Origin: Virgibacillus_R byunsanensis
GTDB taxonomy: Bacteria; Bacillota; Bacilli; Bacillales; Amphibacillaceae
Length of the DNA stretch: 64,000 nt
Direction: 5' to 3'
Assembly: GCF_042675965.1 (NCBI RefSeq)
Contig: NZ_JBHTKJ010000007.1
Coordinates: forward strand, 186,001-250,000
Shown piece by piece: positions 34,404 through 43,198 of the stretch. Numbering within the stretch: position 1 is the stretch's first letter; each line of letters starts with the position of its first letter. Below the pieces are notes generated by a model that searched no databases, was not told the DNA's origin, and saw only the letters and a program-made list of their open reading frames with translations. The position numbers and the translations under genes were made by a program.

Positions 34404-34639
34404 GATATGGTGAATAATGGTGCTAGGATAGAAATACTGCTTAAAGGAGCTTATGAAGAAAAACGATATCTAAAGGATGATGATGATTCCCAACATACAA
34501 TAAATTATTTGCACAACTTGTTTGTTACGATGAAGATTTCGAAGCAAAAGCAGCAAGATCAGAATTGTCAAAAAGAAACTATAAGTTGAAATTTGATTTT
34601 AAAAATGGGTGGTCAAGATGGGTAAAAGATTAAACCCTT
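34404..34639 (+). pseudogene. Short frame-shifted fragment, unknown family
   Basis: One frame opens MVNNGARIEILLKGAYEEKR and a second frame continues LFAQLVCYDEDFEAKAARSE then LSKRNYKLKFDFKNGWSRWV and a stop. The second part looks like a real protein end. No family is recognised and no ribosome site is seen. The spacer from here to the M20 peptidase gene holds nothing further that I can support. Confidence 0.35.
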
Positions 34640-34866
34640 AGCAAATAGTGTAGCAGTTTTTCTAAGGCTGTCTTTTTTCGATAGAATGTATAATTTTTAA
34701 ATCTGAAATTTATCATATGGATCAATGACAACATTCAATTTTTCTGGATAATTTAATATAGAAAAGGGGACATTCTCGGAAATTATCTTGGAGGGTTTAC
34801 AACTATAAAATCAAAACTCAATTGAAAAGTTTTCCATTCAACATAAAACCTATTAGGAGGGACTCA

Positions 34867-36114
34867 ATGACTGACCAAACAACAGAATCTATAAAAAGTA
34901 CATATCAAAAATTAATGGATAACCAATTCATTCAAGAGACATTAGCGTTTATCGAATCAGATCATCAACATACCGTGGACGAGCAAGTGGCACTTACTGA
35001 AATTTCAGCACCACCTTTTAAAGAAGAAACGCGTGCTAACAATTTTAAAGATCGATTAGAAAGTTTAGGTCTATCTGATGTTCGTATGGATCAAGAAGGA
35101 AATGTATATGGTATGAAATATGGAACAGGAAAAGGACCGAAAATTTTCATATCGGCGCATCTTGACACCGTATTCCCAGAAGGAACGGAGGTGACCGTAA
35201 CAGAAAAGGATGGAATTTTATACGCTCCAGGAATTAGTGATGATACAAGAGGCTTGGCGGAACTACTTGCTGTGATCAGAGCGGTGAATCATGCTAATTT
35301 ACCAACAGTTGGTGATATTATTTTTGGGGGAACCGTTGGTGAAGAAGGTGCGGGAGACTTACGTGGGGTAAAGGCGTTTTTTAATGAGCATAAAGATATA
35401 GATGGCTTTATTTCCATCGATGGTCCCGGTGCCAATAGTATTGTGTACTTAGGTACTGGAAGTTATCGTTATACGGTCACGTCCAAAGGGGATGGTGGTC
35501 ATAGCTTTGGTGACTTTGGGATTCCAAGTGCAACCCATGCGCTAGGAAGAGCAATTGCTACTATTTCAGATTTACAAACAAAAGCGGATCCGAAAACAAC
35601 GTTTACTGTTGGGGAAGTATGGGGTGGAACCTCTGTCAATGCGATTGCTCAAGAAGCAGGAATGACAGTCGATTTGAGGTCCAATGATCAAGAGGAATTA
35701 GACAAAATGGAAGAACAATTTTTACAAATGATTGATAAAGCGGTTGAGGCAGAAAATGTAAGATGGGACAGTAATAAGATCAAGGCAGAACTTAATAAGT
35801 TCGGAAATCGTCCACCAGCAAGTCAATCAAAAGACGCACCAATTGTACAAGCTGCATATGGGGCCATTGAAGAAATTGTTGGACAGCCATCGTTAACAGG
35901 TGCAGTCAGTACAGATGCGAACTACCCAATGAGTTTAGGAATTCCATCAATAACAATCGGGCTAGGTGGTAAAGCAGGATCCGCGCATACCCTACAGGAG
36001 TGGTATGATCCGACTAGTGCTTATGTAGGAGTGCAGAAGGATTTCTTAACTTTAGTTGGATTAGTGGGAGTGGAAGGTATTACCGAACCTTTATTGGGGA
36101 AGCGTAGGACATAA
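34867..36114 (+). CDS. M20 family metallopeptidase (ArgE/DapE/CPG2 type)
   Basis: A 415-residue zinc peptidase. Metal-binding motifs in order are SAHLDTVFPEG near residue 97, SDDTRGLAEL near 129, the catalytic pair GTVGEEGAGD near 163, DGPG near 191 and the final HTLQEWYD near 380. The lid/dimer domain lies between about 200 and 310. It may cleave dipeptides, N-acyl amino acids or short peptides; the family does not fix substrate. AGGAGG at 34855-34860 sets the ATG at 34867; the upstream extension has no site. It stands alone between two stretches of decayed genes. Confidence 0.92.
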   Translation: MTDQTTESIKSTYQKLMDNQFIQETLAFIESDHQHTVDEQVALTEISAPPFKEETRANNFKDRLESLGLSDVRMDQEGNVYGMKYGTGKGPKIFISAHLDTVFPEGTEVTVTEKDGILYAPGISDDTRGLAELLAVIRAVNHANLPTVGDIIFGGTVGEEGAGDLRGVKAFFNEHKDIDGFISIDGPGANSIVYLGTGSYRYTVTSKGDGGHSFGDFGIPSATHALGRAIATISDLQTKADPKTTFTVGEVWGGTSVNAIAQEAGMTVDLRSNDQEELDKMEEQFLQMIDKAVEAENVRWDSNKIKAELNKFGNRPPASQSKDAPIVQAAYGAIEEIVGQPSLTGAVSTDANYPMSLGIPSITIGLGGKAGSAHTLQEWYDPTSAYVGVQKDFLTLVGLVGVEGITEPLLGKRRT

Positions 36115-36129
36115 ACGATTGCCTAAAGT

Positions 36130-36672
36130 ATAAAAAATGAGAGTCGGAAACGACGGGAAAGATACGATCATTATTGCGACTCAGACTATAATAAGCAGAA
36201 ATGTTAATCCAATGGAGTTAGGTGTAATTAGGAGGATATCGCTATACTGTTATAGCGGACGAAGTTAAAATTGAAGGGACTATTAGATCACTAACACGTT
36301 CGACTAAACAGAATATAAAAAATAGTTTTTTATGAAATAGTAATAGGGACATGTAAAGCTATGCAAGTCGAAGTAGAAATTAACTATTATGACGGTTATC
36401 CTCCTAACTGTAAATGCATCTGAAATTTCAGAATTAGCATGGAGCACAATCGCGGGTCTTTACGGTCAGGAATCTGTACCGAATGTCCAGCCGAGCTTAG
36501 ATGGAGAGGATTTTGGTCGGTTTTTGAAAAAATAGGTTGGGTAGTTCCACTGGTAACAGTCAAAGACCTCTTCACGATCCATGTTTTGAATTAAATGAAG
36601 ATTTTCTAGAAGTTGGATTGAATGTCATGATAGGTTCTACCATACCGTATTTAGGGAAGCCTAGTACTTAAC
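36130..36672 (+). pseudogene. Decayed M20 amidohydrolase, C-terminal half
   Basis: The 747 bp spacer after the M20 gene holds the end of a second, different M20 protein of the N-acyl amino acid amidohydrolase (HipO/AmhX) type. Pieces in shifting frames are DTIIIATQTIISRNVNPMEL, then YTVIADEVKIEGTIRSLTRS, then CKAMQVEVEINYYDGYPPN. Next come SEISELAWSTIAGLYGQESV and PSLDGEDFGRFLKK, and finally STGNSQRPLHDPCFELNEDF with LEVGLNVMIGSTIPYLGKPS. The GEDF motif and the late His are visible. At least five indels or stops break it. The N-terminal metal-binding half is gone. Confidence 0.75.
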
Positions 36673-36861
36673 ATCTCTGTTGCTTATTCTAATTGCAATC
36701 CATTCATTGGATCATGAACTTGATGACCAATGGAACAGTACTAGTTTATTCTTTACTAGTAAATAAGTATGATAGGGTGTATTCAAACGTATGTTAGTGA
36801 CACACACCTAACATTAATGTAAAGTAAGAAGAAGCAACTCAGAAACTAGGTGAATCGTTTT

Positions 36862-37773
36862 ATGGTTAAAATTTATATTCTTATATTATTGGTCATGTTA
36901 TTGTGGGGGTTAAATTTATCGGCGCTGAAGGTGCTTGTTGATGCAATTGACCCAATGTTGTTGACCTCTTTTCGAATTATGACTGCAGGGATTGCTGTTT
37001 TGGTGATTTGTTCTGTGATGGGGATTCTTCGGTTACCACTCAAGCATGAATGGCTCGTTATTTTTTACATATCTATTTTTAATGTGGTTTTACACCATTC
37101 GCTTATAGCTGTTGGGCTAGAGATGACAACAGGTATAAATGGCGGATTAATATTAGGATTGATGCCGCTCGTTACAGTGATGATGGCTGTGATCATTTTG
37201 CGTCAGCGTGTCTCGTTGTTAAGAGTATCTGGTTTTATATTGGGTTTTATCGGCGTGGCCGTGACGACTTTGACCGGTGCTGATGGATTGGCGGCTATTT
37301 CCTTAGGTGACCTCGTCGTATTTTTAGGTGTCATTGCACAAGGGTTTAGTTTTGTATTGATTAGTAAACTAAAACCGACATTTGACCCACGGTTGGCTAC
37401 TGGTTATATGCTTGTAATTGGTTCGGTGTTTATCTTTTTATTTAGCCAGGCTTTTGGAGCGGGAATTCAGGAGATTACTTATTTGTTTGACTGGAAGTTG
37501 GGATCAGTCTTTTTATTCAGTGCCATTTTAGCATCAGCCTTTGGCCATATGACGTATAATTACGCCATTAAAAAAGTAGGGCCAGCAGAATCAGCCATAT
37601 TTATTAATCTAAATACGCTTTTTTCGATTATTGGAGCATCTATATTCTTAAATGAAATCATTACTTTGAATCATGTAATTGGATTTATATTGATTTTGAG
37701 TGGTGTGTTTATTGGTACTGGTGCTGTGGAGTATATGTTGGGGAAGAGGAAGGAGCGGGAAGTAAAAAGGTAA
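36862..37773 (+). CDS. EamA family (DMT superfamily) transporter
   Basis: A 303-residue inner-membrane protein with ten hydrophobic helices in two EamA repeats (first about residues 1-135, second about 145-290). It opens LLVMLLWGLNLSALKVLVDA, typical of the family, with the matching second-half LASAFGHMTYNYAIKKVGPA block. Members export amino acids, metabolites or nucleotide sugars; substrate is unknown here. AGGTGA at 36847-36852 favours the ATG at 36862 over the GTG at 36850, which overlaps that site. It has no partner gene; the c-di-GMP riboswitch unit follows in the same direction. Confidence 0.87.
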   Translation: MVKIYILILLVMLLWGLNLSALKVLVDAIDPMLLTSFRIMTAGIAVLVICSVMGILRLPLKHEWLVIFYISIFNVVLHHSLIAVGLEMTTGINGGLILGLMPLVTVMMAVIILRQRVSLLRVSGFILGFIGVAVTTLTGADGLAAISLGDLVVFLGVIAQGFSFVLISKLKPTFDPRLATGYMLVIGSVFIFLFSQAFGAGIQEITYLFDWKLGSVFLFSAILASAFGHMTYNYAIKKVGPAESAIFINLNTLFSIIGASIFLNEIITLNHVIGFILILSGVFIGTGAVEYMLGKRKEREVKR

Positions 37774-37846
37774 ATATTACAAAAACAGGACTATTGAACC
37801 ATTTGAAAACTAGTGTATTTGAAGGATAATACACGTAACAACATAA

Positions 37847-37939
37847 ATCGTACGAAATGGCAAAATCGCTGAAAGGTGATGACGCAAAACTACAGGGGCT
37901 AACGTCAAACGACTATGCTTGCCAGGTGTCGAACACGAT
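37847..37939 (+). ncRNA. c-di-GMP-I (GEMM-I) riboswitch ahead of a small protein gene
   Basis: P1 forms from ATCGT-a-CGA (37847-37855) and TCG-aac-ACGAT (37929-37939). The class-I core follows: GGCAAA, the P2 hairpin ATCGC-tgaaag-GTGAT with a GAAA tetraloop, the invariant GACGCAAAACTACAGGGGCT, the P3 hairpin with inner GTC-aaac-GAC, and the 3' GCTTGCCAGG tetraloop-receptor side. These are the hallmarks of c-di-GMP-I aptamers. Downstream, the ribosome site of the 54-residue gene lies in a hairpin, so control is probably at translation. Confidence 0.88.
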
Positions 37940-37968
37940 CTCCGTCGATTTATGGGATTCGAAGGGGG
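37939..37968 (+). promoter_or_regulatory. Shine-Dalgarno-sequestering hairpin
   Basis: TCTCCgTCGA (37939-37948) pairs with TCGAaGGGGG (37959-37968), hiding the GGGGG ribosome site of the TTG at 37976. TCGAA in the P1 3' strand (37929-37933) can instead pair with TTCGA (37958-37962), giving a switchable alternative. By this model ligand binding would close P1 and shut translation; direction is inference. Confidence 0.55.
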
Positions 37969-37975
37969 AATATGT

Positions 37976-38140
37976 TTGAGAAAAATTTTCTATCGTAGTA
38001 AATATTGTTGGCATCAATTTAAGGTGAGGGAGCTTTCAACTGTGATTTCCGATTGCCTAGATGAGAGGTTCAAACATAAACTAGAAAAGAAAATTAATTA
38101 TCATGAACAAGCATCCTTGAATTACATAGTGAAACACTAA
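37976..38140 (+). CDS. 54-residue protein under c-di-GMP riboswitch control, unknown function
   Basis: A small basic, helical protein beginning MRKIFYRSKYCWHQFKV and ending INYHEQASLNYIVKH, with a central VRELSTVISDCLDERFKHKL helix. There is no signal peptide, membrane segment or recognised domain. The start is TTG behind AAGGGGGAA with seven bases between. A longer in-frame reading from 37919 runs into the aptamer and is not credible, and the ATG at 37972 gives only eight codons. An intrinsic terminator follows directly, so riboswitch, small gene and terminator form a complete one-gene unit. The charge pattern suggests a protein-binding peptide or small regulator. Function is unknown. Confidence 0.72.
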   Translation: MRKIFYRSKYCWHQFKVRELSTVISDCLDERFKHKLEKKINYHEQASLNYIVKH

Positions 38141-38165
38141 AAAGTGCCCAAGAGGCGCTTTTTTA
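38141..38165 (+). terminator. Intrinsic terminator of the riboswitch-small-protein unit
   Basis: AAAGTGCC-caaga-GGCGCTTT followed by a T run starts at the stop codon of the 54-residue gene. Confidence 0.85.
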
Positions 38166-38392
38166 TTTTGGAAAAATTATCCGACAGAATCAGTGGCAAG
38201 TTTAGGAATACTAAGGTAGGAATTCTTAAACTTTCTCATAATATTAGATATAATAGTCTCTTCTACCTGTTCCAACGAGCATACTAGGATAACATTACCA
38301 TTTATTACAAAATTAAAATAATTCTAATTAATCATGAAGTTGTGATTCTAGTACTCTATAATGAAACTATTAACTAAATGGGAGGAATGTAT

Positions 38393-39715
38393 ATGAAGAA
38401 GTTTATGAAGTTAGCAATTCCAATAACCTTTGCAGCGACAATGGTCTTATCATCAAGTGTTTTCGCGGATCCACAGTCTAACCCTAATGGTCCTTACATT
38501 GAAAATGAACAGAACATCTCGCTTTCCAGCTATATGAGTAATGAAGATTTGTACGAAAAACTTCAAAAGCTAGAAAGCCAATCTAATGGAAAGATGCAGC
38601 TTGATATAGCAGGATATTCGAATCAATCCCCAGATGGATATAGTACTGAGGATGATATAGGTGAACCACTCCATGTTGTGAAATTCGGGGATAATGATCC
38701 AAACAAAAAGCGAGTACTCATAACTACTCAAATCCATGGAAATGAACAAATTGGAACGGAAGCTGCTTTGGATATTATTCAAAAACTTTCATCAAATGGT
38801 AAAGAAGTAAATGAGATTCTGGAAAATGTATCGATTTGGATTATGCCACGTATTAATCCAGAAGGTGCTGATAACGAATATGAGGGAAGCTGGTATCCAA
38901 TTAGGTATACCCATCAAACCTGGGATCCTGAAGCAATAGATTTGCCAGTCGATACAAGTGCACCTTGGTATTATAACGAAGATGGTAGTGAACGTGCCCA
39001 AAATAATAATGGTCGTATCGTTTATGGAATTCCAGGATATGATCAAAATAGGGATTATAACCCTAACTTGGGCTTGAACATTGAAGATCAGGACAAGTCC
39101 GAAGTGGCTGACTTCCTAAATAATCGTAGTACAAATAATAGTAGATACGGTGGTTTATATGTAACAGCTGAGGCTAGAACAGTAACGTCTGTATTTGAAG
39201 AATTCCAGCCTGATGTTTTTGTAGATGTCCATCACCGTGGATTTAATACTGTATCAGATGAGGATAATCGTTCTGTACCTGTCCAGCTTGCTGCCGTTGT
39301 AGCAACTCAAGATTATGAGGATCCTTTCACTGGTAAGACGTATGAGGTAGATGAGGACGTCTTAAAGCTTGGAAAACAAGTAAACGCACTTTCCTACCTT
39401 TCTCTACAAAACGGTGAATCCCATTTTGGGGCAATTCAAAAGTATCCTGACGTTAATCTACCAGGAACTGCATTGGGAGCATTTGCATTAAATGATGCTG
39501 CTATTATGTTAATTGAAATAAAAGGCCAAAGCCAAACGTTGGGTCAAAAACAAAATGGTATGCTTAAAGAAACGGTTAAGAAGCCACTTTATGAGGTGTT
39601 TAAAGGGCTAGCGGATGGAACAATTAATGATGTTGATCCACAAATCTATGATGACATTCCTGAATCTACTAATAGGATTAGTGATCCGACAACTAGGGAT
39701 GATGATGCATTTTAA
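38393..39715 (+). CDS. Secreted M14 zinc carboxypeptidase
   Basis: A 440-residue exported peptidase. The Sec signal peptide is MKKFMKLAIPITFAATMVLS followed by SSVFADPQ, with likely cleavage after VFA. The M14 zinc motif HxxE is HGNEQIG near residue 110. The substrate-binding block MPRINPEGADNEYEG near 160 and the third zinc His in DVHHRGFN near 279 are present. The catalytic Glu is likely in MLIEIKGQSQTLGQ near 380. It should trim C-terminal residues from peptides outside the cell. GGGAGGA at 38380-38386 fixes the ATG at 38393. It has its own terminator. The 250 bp before it holds the terminator of the small gene and an unassigned promoter region. Confidence 0.9.
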   Translation: MKKFMKLAIPITFAATMVLSSSVFADPQSNPNGPYIENEQNISLSSYMSNEDLYEKLQKLESQSNGKMQLDIAGYSNQSPDGYSTEDDIGEPLHVVKFGDNDPNKKRVLITTQIHGNEQIGTEAALDIIQKLSSNGKEVNEILENVSIWIMPRINPEGADNEYEGSWYPIRYTHQTWDPEAIDLPVDTSAPWYYNEDGSERAQNNNGRIVYGIPGYDQNRDYNPNLGLNIEDQDKSEVADFLNNRSTNNSRYGGLYVTAEARTVTSVFEEFQPDVFVDVHHRGFNTVSDEDNRSVPVQLAAVVATQDYEDPFTGKTYEVDEDVLKLGKQVNALSYLSLQNGESHFGAIQKYPDVNLPGTALGAFALNDAAIMLIEIKGQSQTLGQKQNGMLKETVKKPLYEVFKGLADGTINDVDPQIYDDIPESTNRISDPTTRDDDAF

Positions 39716-39767
39716 AGAAGTTTGATTTGACTCGAAATGTTTATTTTTAAAGAAGTATTTGAAATGA

Positions 39768-39808
39768 AAGTAGCCACCCCATGTATATTATGGAGGTGGT
39801 TACTTTTT
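39768..39808 (+). terminator. Intrinsic terminator after the M14 gene
   Basis: AAGTAGCCACC pairs with GGTGGTTACTT and a T run follows. Confidence 0.8.
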
Positions 39809-39882
39809 ATTTTGGGCAGGAAAATGAAGGTTAAATTTTCATTCAACACCGATTCCTACAGATTTTGTAAATGACCTAGAAC

Positions 39883-40332
39883 TTAATGCAAATATGGGGC
39901 AAGCTCATGCAACTTTTCTTCTGGAAGTGCTTTTTCGATCATGGGAAAAATTACACGTTCTTCTTTTCGAATATGTGACTCTAGTAACGTGCCCAATTCA
40001 TGCATGGCATCCAGGTTTTCATCGTTGTTGAGAAGCTTCTCTATTTGGGAACGAATCTTTACATGTTCTAATAGCATTTCTATTATTTCTGGTTGGTTAA
40101 CATTTGCGTACTGGGCATAGGCGGGTAACAGAATTTCCTCTTCTTCCCGGAAATGGTTTTGGCCATTCGGAATCCAAAACTCTTTAGCCTCTTTCATTAT
40201 TTCTTCCATTGTTAAACGACTTTCTTCTGTACCAGCACGCTTTAGCTTAAGTGCCAAATGCAAACCAATCATATGGTGGCGTGATAAAGGTTTCAGTGAT
40301 TCGTGTCGCTTGATGCCTTTTCGCATAGTCAT
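39883..40332 (-). CDS. Hemerythrin-like domain protein
   Basis: A 149-residue four-helix protein with the His/Glu pattern of hemerythrin HHE proteins: SRHHMIGLHLALK, NHFREEEEILLPAY, LLEHVKIRSQIEKL and ESHIRKEERVIFPMIE. Such proteins bind a di-iron centre and react with oxygen or nitric oxide, or sense redox state. AAAAGGAG with eight bases of spacing supports the ATG at 40332 (MTMRKG) and not the GTG at 40353. Its start lies 21 bp after the stop of the lipoprotein gene on the same strand, so the two are co-transcribed. The role of the pairing is unknown. Confidence 0.87.
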   Translation of the reverse strand: MTMRKGIKRHESLKPLSRHHMIGLHLALKLKRAGTEESRLTMEEIMKEAKEFWIPNGQNHFREEEEILLPAYAQYANVNQPEIIEMLLEHVKIRSQIEKLLNNDENLDAMHELGTLLESHIRKEERVIFPMIEKALPEEKLHELAPYLH

Positions 40333-40352
40333 TGGAATTACTCCTTTTTCCA

Positions 40353-41279
40353 CTATTCTCCTATTGGCGATGCTTTTTCCATCATTTCTTCCGGTACATC
40401 AATTTCATTGTAGGCATTGAAGTCCGAAAGTGTATAAGTTCCTTTACTGTATTGTTCAATTGATCCTAATTCACCTGTCGTGTTTGCTTCGTATTCATAC
40501 GTGTATTGTGTCATAAAAAACGTTTCTTTATTGATTTTAATTTCGTAGGTACCACTACTAATTTCCATATTATCATAGTGTTCTTCAAATAAGTCGCTTA
40601 TCGCACCAAAACTTGAATTCATGATAACAGATTTATAATTTTCACTATCATCAGCAAAGGATATTAAATAATGATCCCCATTATCACTAACTTCAAACGA
40701 GTTGCTATGCTCTACGTATTGTTCTATTTGGTCATCTTCAAGCATTTTGTAGTCTTCATATAAATTTCCATATCCAAAATCAGTTGGCATGGAATACCAA
40801 TTTTCTTCTGAGTTTATATATAACATTCCATCTTTCATGAACATCTCTACACTTCCTTCTTCTGTTTCGCTTGAGACAGAAGTCATATCTGCGTGCATGA
40901 CAGCCGGATCAGAAAGGATTATTTCCATAGTGAAGTTTGTTTCACTCTTTTCTCTAGTTCCATTAAATGTACTATCATCAATAAAATCACTGACCCCTTT
41001 AAAGCTGGTTACTCCTGCCATTGCCTCAGCAGATTTTTGAAGAATACTCGCAACATCCTCTGTAACAACAGGATCACCACTAGCTTCTGTGTCCTCATTT
41101 TCTTCTTCATTCGCCTCTTCAGCAGCTTCTTCGTCATTTTGTTCCTGTGTTTGGTCGTTTGATTGAATTTCATCTGAACTAACATCGTTCTCGGTTTCGT
41201 CATTACCTGCGCTACAAGCAACTAACAAGAATAAACACGTCGTTATTAATAAAATTATGATCCTTTTCAATAGTGACAC
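40353..41279 (-). CDS. DUF6612-type lipoprotein
   Basis: A 308-residue surface lipoprotein. The signal is MSLLKRIIILLITTCLFLLV then the cysteine of ACSAGND; the mature protein begins with a long acidic linker (about residues 23-70, rich in Glu, Asp, Asn and Gln). The remaining 230 residues are mostly beta (DFIDDSTFNGTREKSETNFT, AVMHADMTSVSS, MFMKDGMLYINSEENWY), the LolA/LppX-like pattern of DUF6612. The family is thought to bind lipid-like molecules at the outside of the membrane, but function is not proven. It is transcribed with the hemerythrin gene. Confidence 0.8.
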   Translation of the reverse strand: MSLLKRIIILLITTCLFLLVACSAGNDETENDVSSDEIQSNDQTQEQNDEEAAEEANEEENEDTEASGDPVVTEDVASILQKSAEAMAGVTSFKGVSDFIDDSTFNGTREKSETNFTMEIILSDPAVMHADMTSVSSETEEGSVEMFMKDGMLYINSEENWYSMPTDFGYGNLYEDYKMLEDDQIEQYVEHSNSFEVSDNGDHYLISFADDSENYKSVIMNSSFGAISDLFEEHYDNMEISSGTYEIKINKETFFMTQYTYEYEANTTGELGSIEQYSKGTYTLSDFNAYNEIDVPEEMMEKASPIGE

Positions 41280-41493
41280 CCTCTTTTAGTAGTTTCTTCA
41301 TATTAAAAAGGTACCACACACTAAGGTGATTTGTGATGTATCCTTAAGTATAACTTTTTGAAATGGAGGGTATCTTCCAAAATTAACGTTTTTTTCTGAT
41401 TCGCATTGTTCTATATATCGAATTTATGTATAATTCACTTTAACATATACTGAGATTTAATAGTTTACGAGAATAAGGAGCGTTAATATAATC

Positions 41494-42777
41494 ATGCAAA
41501 GGCCAATTAAACAAAAATATTATGTACTTATTTTAATTTTTATGACGGCATATCCTTTTCTAGTTTTACCTTTTTGGAATATTTATTATGTTACTTTAAT
41601 TAAGTTAGTTTATCTAAGCTTATTTGTAATTATTATGTGGTACTTTTTTATTTATCAATGTTTTAGGGAAAAACGACTCCTGGGTGTTCTTCAGACAAAG
41701 GGAGAGAAGTTAGCCGTACTATTTTTTCTCCTTATTTGTATATCCACTCTGTTTTCACAGGATCCAATGGTTTCCTTTCTCGGGGGTTTACATAAAGTTC
41801 AAGGATTAATTGCTTGGTTTAGCTATATTTCTCTTTTTCTTTTTACATATATATTAATCCCTATTAACAAGCAGGTAAATATTATTCGGTTGGTGGTCTT
41901 TGCATCCTTTTTTGTTGGGGTGTATGGAATTGTACAGCATTTTCATCTTGATAGTTTAACAGGTAAGCCAGTAGATAGGAGCTTTGTTAAAAGCTGGGCG
42001 GTCTTTGATAACGCCAATTACTTTGGAACGTACCTTGTAATAGTGATCATTCTTGCAATGACTTTGTATCTTTCGGTAGAAAGTCGCAGGGGGTACTTCA
42101 TTTACTGGATAATCGTATCTACTCTTTTTATATCCTTATTATATACAACGACAAGAGGTGCTTGGATTGGTGCCTTTAGTGGTGTTTTCATTCTTACTGT
42201 TTTACTAGTTTGGAAGAGACGGGATATATGGAAGAGATGGGCTATATTGCTTTTTAGCTTATTGTTCTTACTCGTCATCGTTAATGTTAGTGAAGACAAT
42301 TACATATTTAATAGAATTTTTAGTATTGGTGAGGATGCTAACGCACTTGTTTCAGAGGATGATGGTGATGCTGGAGCAGGCCGTTGGACCCTCTGGAAGA
42401 CATCTTTTCCTTTAATAAAGGATTACTATTTAATAGGATCAGGACCAAGTACATTTTCTATTGTCTACCCAACGGTGGCTGGAGAGAATAAATTACACGA
42501 TAATTCCCATAATGAATATCTTGAAACAGCCATAACCTTAGGGGTTCCAGCATTATTGGTATACTTAGCTTTAATGTTTATTATTTTAAAAAGTAGTCTT
42601 TCAACTGCCAAACGACTTAACGGCAACGAAGCTATCTTTGCATACGGTTTGATAGCAGCAATAATTGGTTATCTAGTACAAACATTTTTCAATGTTAGTG
42701 TTGTCACGGTCGCCCCATTTTTTTGGATGGTATTGGGGATGAGTTATGCTTTTTCGATGAGTAAGAGAGACACCTAG
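41494..42777 (+). CDS. O-antigen ligase / Wzy-type polymerase family membrane protein
   Basis: A 427-residue membrane protein with about eleven hydrophobic helices and the Wzy_C (O-antigen ligase) region around residues 190-350. The family features are STLFSQDPMVSFLGGLHKVQ in an early loop, TTRGAWIGAFSGVF and the large external loop ending HDNSHNEYLETAITLGVPAL with its essential His. In Gram-positive bacteria such proteins polymerise or attach surface glycans, or glycosylate pilin-like proteins. It stands directly upstream of the riboswitch-controlled Tad pilus operon. That could mean pilin glycosylation, though the two are separated by 240 bp and the riboswitch. Confidence 0.82.
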   Translation: MQRPIKQKYYVLILIFMTAYPFLVLPFWNIYYVTLIKLVYLSLFVIIMWYFFIYQCFREKRLLGVLQTKGEKLAVLFFLLICISTLFSQDPMVSFLGGLHKVQGLIAWFSYISLFLFTYILIPINKQVNIIRLVVFASFFVGVYGIVQHFHLDSLTGKPVDRSFVKSWAVFDNANYFGTYLVIVIILAMTLYLSVESRRGYFIYWIIVSTLFISLLYTTTRGAWIGAFSGVFILTVLLVWKRRDIWKRWAILLFSLLFLLVIVNVSEDNYIFNRIFSIGEDANALVSEDDGDAGAGRWTLWKTSFPLIKDYYLIGSGPSTFSIVYPTVAGENKLHDNSHNEYLETAITLGVPALLVYLALMFIILKSSLSTAKRLNGNEAIFAYGLIAAIIGYLVQTFFNVSVVTVAPFFWMVLGMSYAFSMSKRDT

Positions 42778-43020
42778 AAAAACTATACAAATTACCTAGT
42801 CTGTTTTTGGGTAAATAGATCTATTTTTTTGATAGTATTTAGGGCTTCTTCATTACTTTTAGTTTAAGCTTGATTTAATACTGCAAGAATCCAGTGTTTA
42901 TGCCATGCTTTACCGATATAAGAACTTATTTGTCAAAATCAGTACTTCTGTAGGATGTATATATTCACATAATGATTTATGATGCATATAAGAGATGAGT
43001 CGGAAAATAAATATTTCTGA

Positions 43021-43109
43021 ATCTCGATAAAGGCAAACCCGGTGCAAGCCGGCGACGCAAAACTATAGGGGCTGTGAATATACACGCAGCTAGCCAGTTA
43101 CCGAAAGAT
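43021..43109 (+). ncRNA. c-di-GMP-I (GEMM-I) riboswitch of the Tad pilus operon
   Basis: P1 is ATCTCGATAA (43021-43030) with TTACCGAAAGAT (43098-43109). Then GGCAAACC, P2 as CCGG-tgcaag-CCGG with a GCAA tetraloop, the invariant GACGCAAAACTATAGGGGCT, P3 (GCTGTG ... CACGCAGC) and TAGCCAGTTACC. All conserved parts of class I are present. An intrinsic terminator follows 90 bp later. The gap between the O-antigen-ligase gene and here (42778-43020) should hold the promoter, which I cannot place with certainty. Confidence 0.92.
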
Positions 43110-43198
43110 CAGGGAAAGTGTAATTTGATAATTGAATTAGTTTGGCAGGATTTTACATAAATGACTGCATAAACTTGTTAATTGTCGAAGTCACTTGG

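Noticed and set aside
37774..38392. Riboswitch as regulator of the M14 carboxypeptidase
   Set aside because: An intrinsic terminator at 38141-38165 and the small gene with its own ribosome site lie between; the carboxypeptidase is 250 bp further on.
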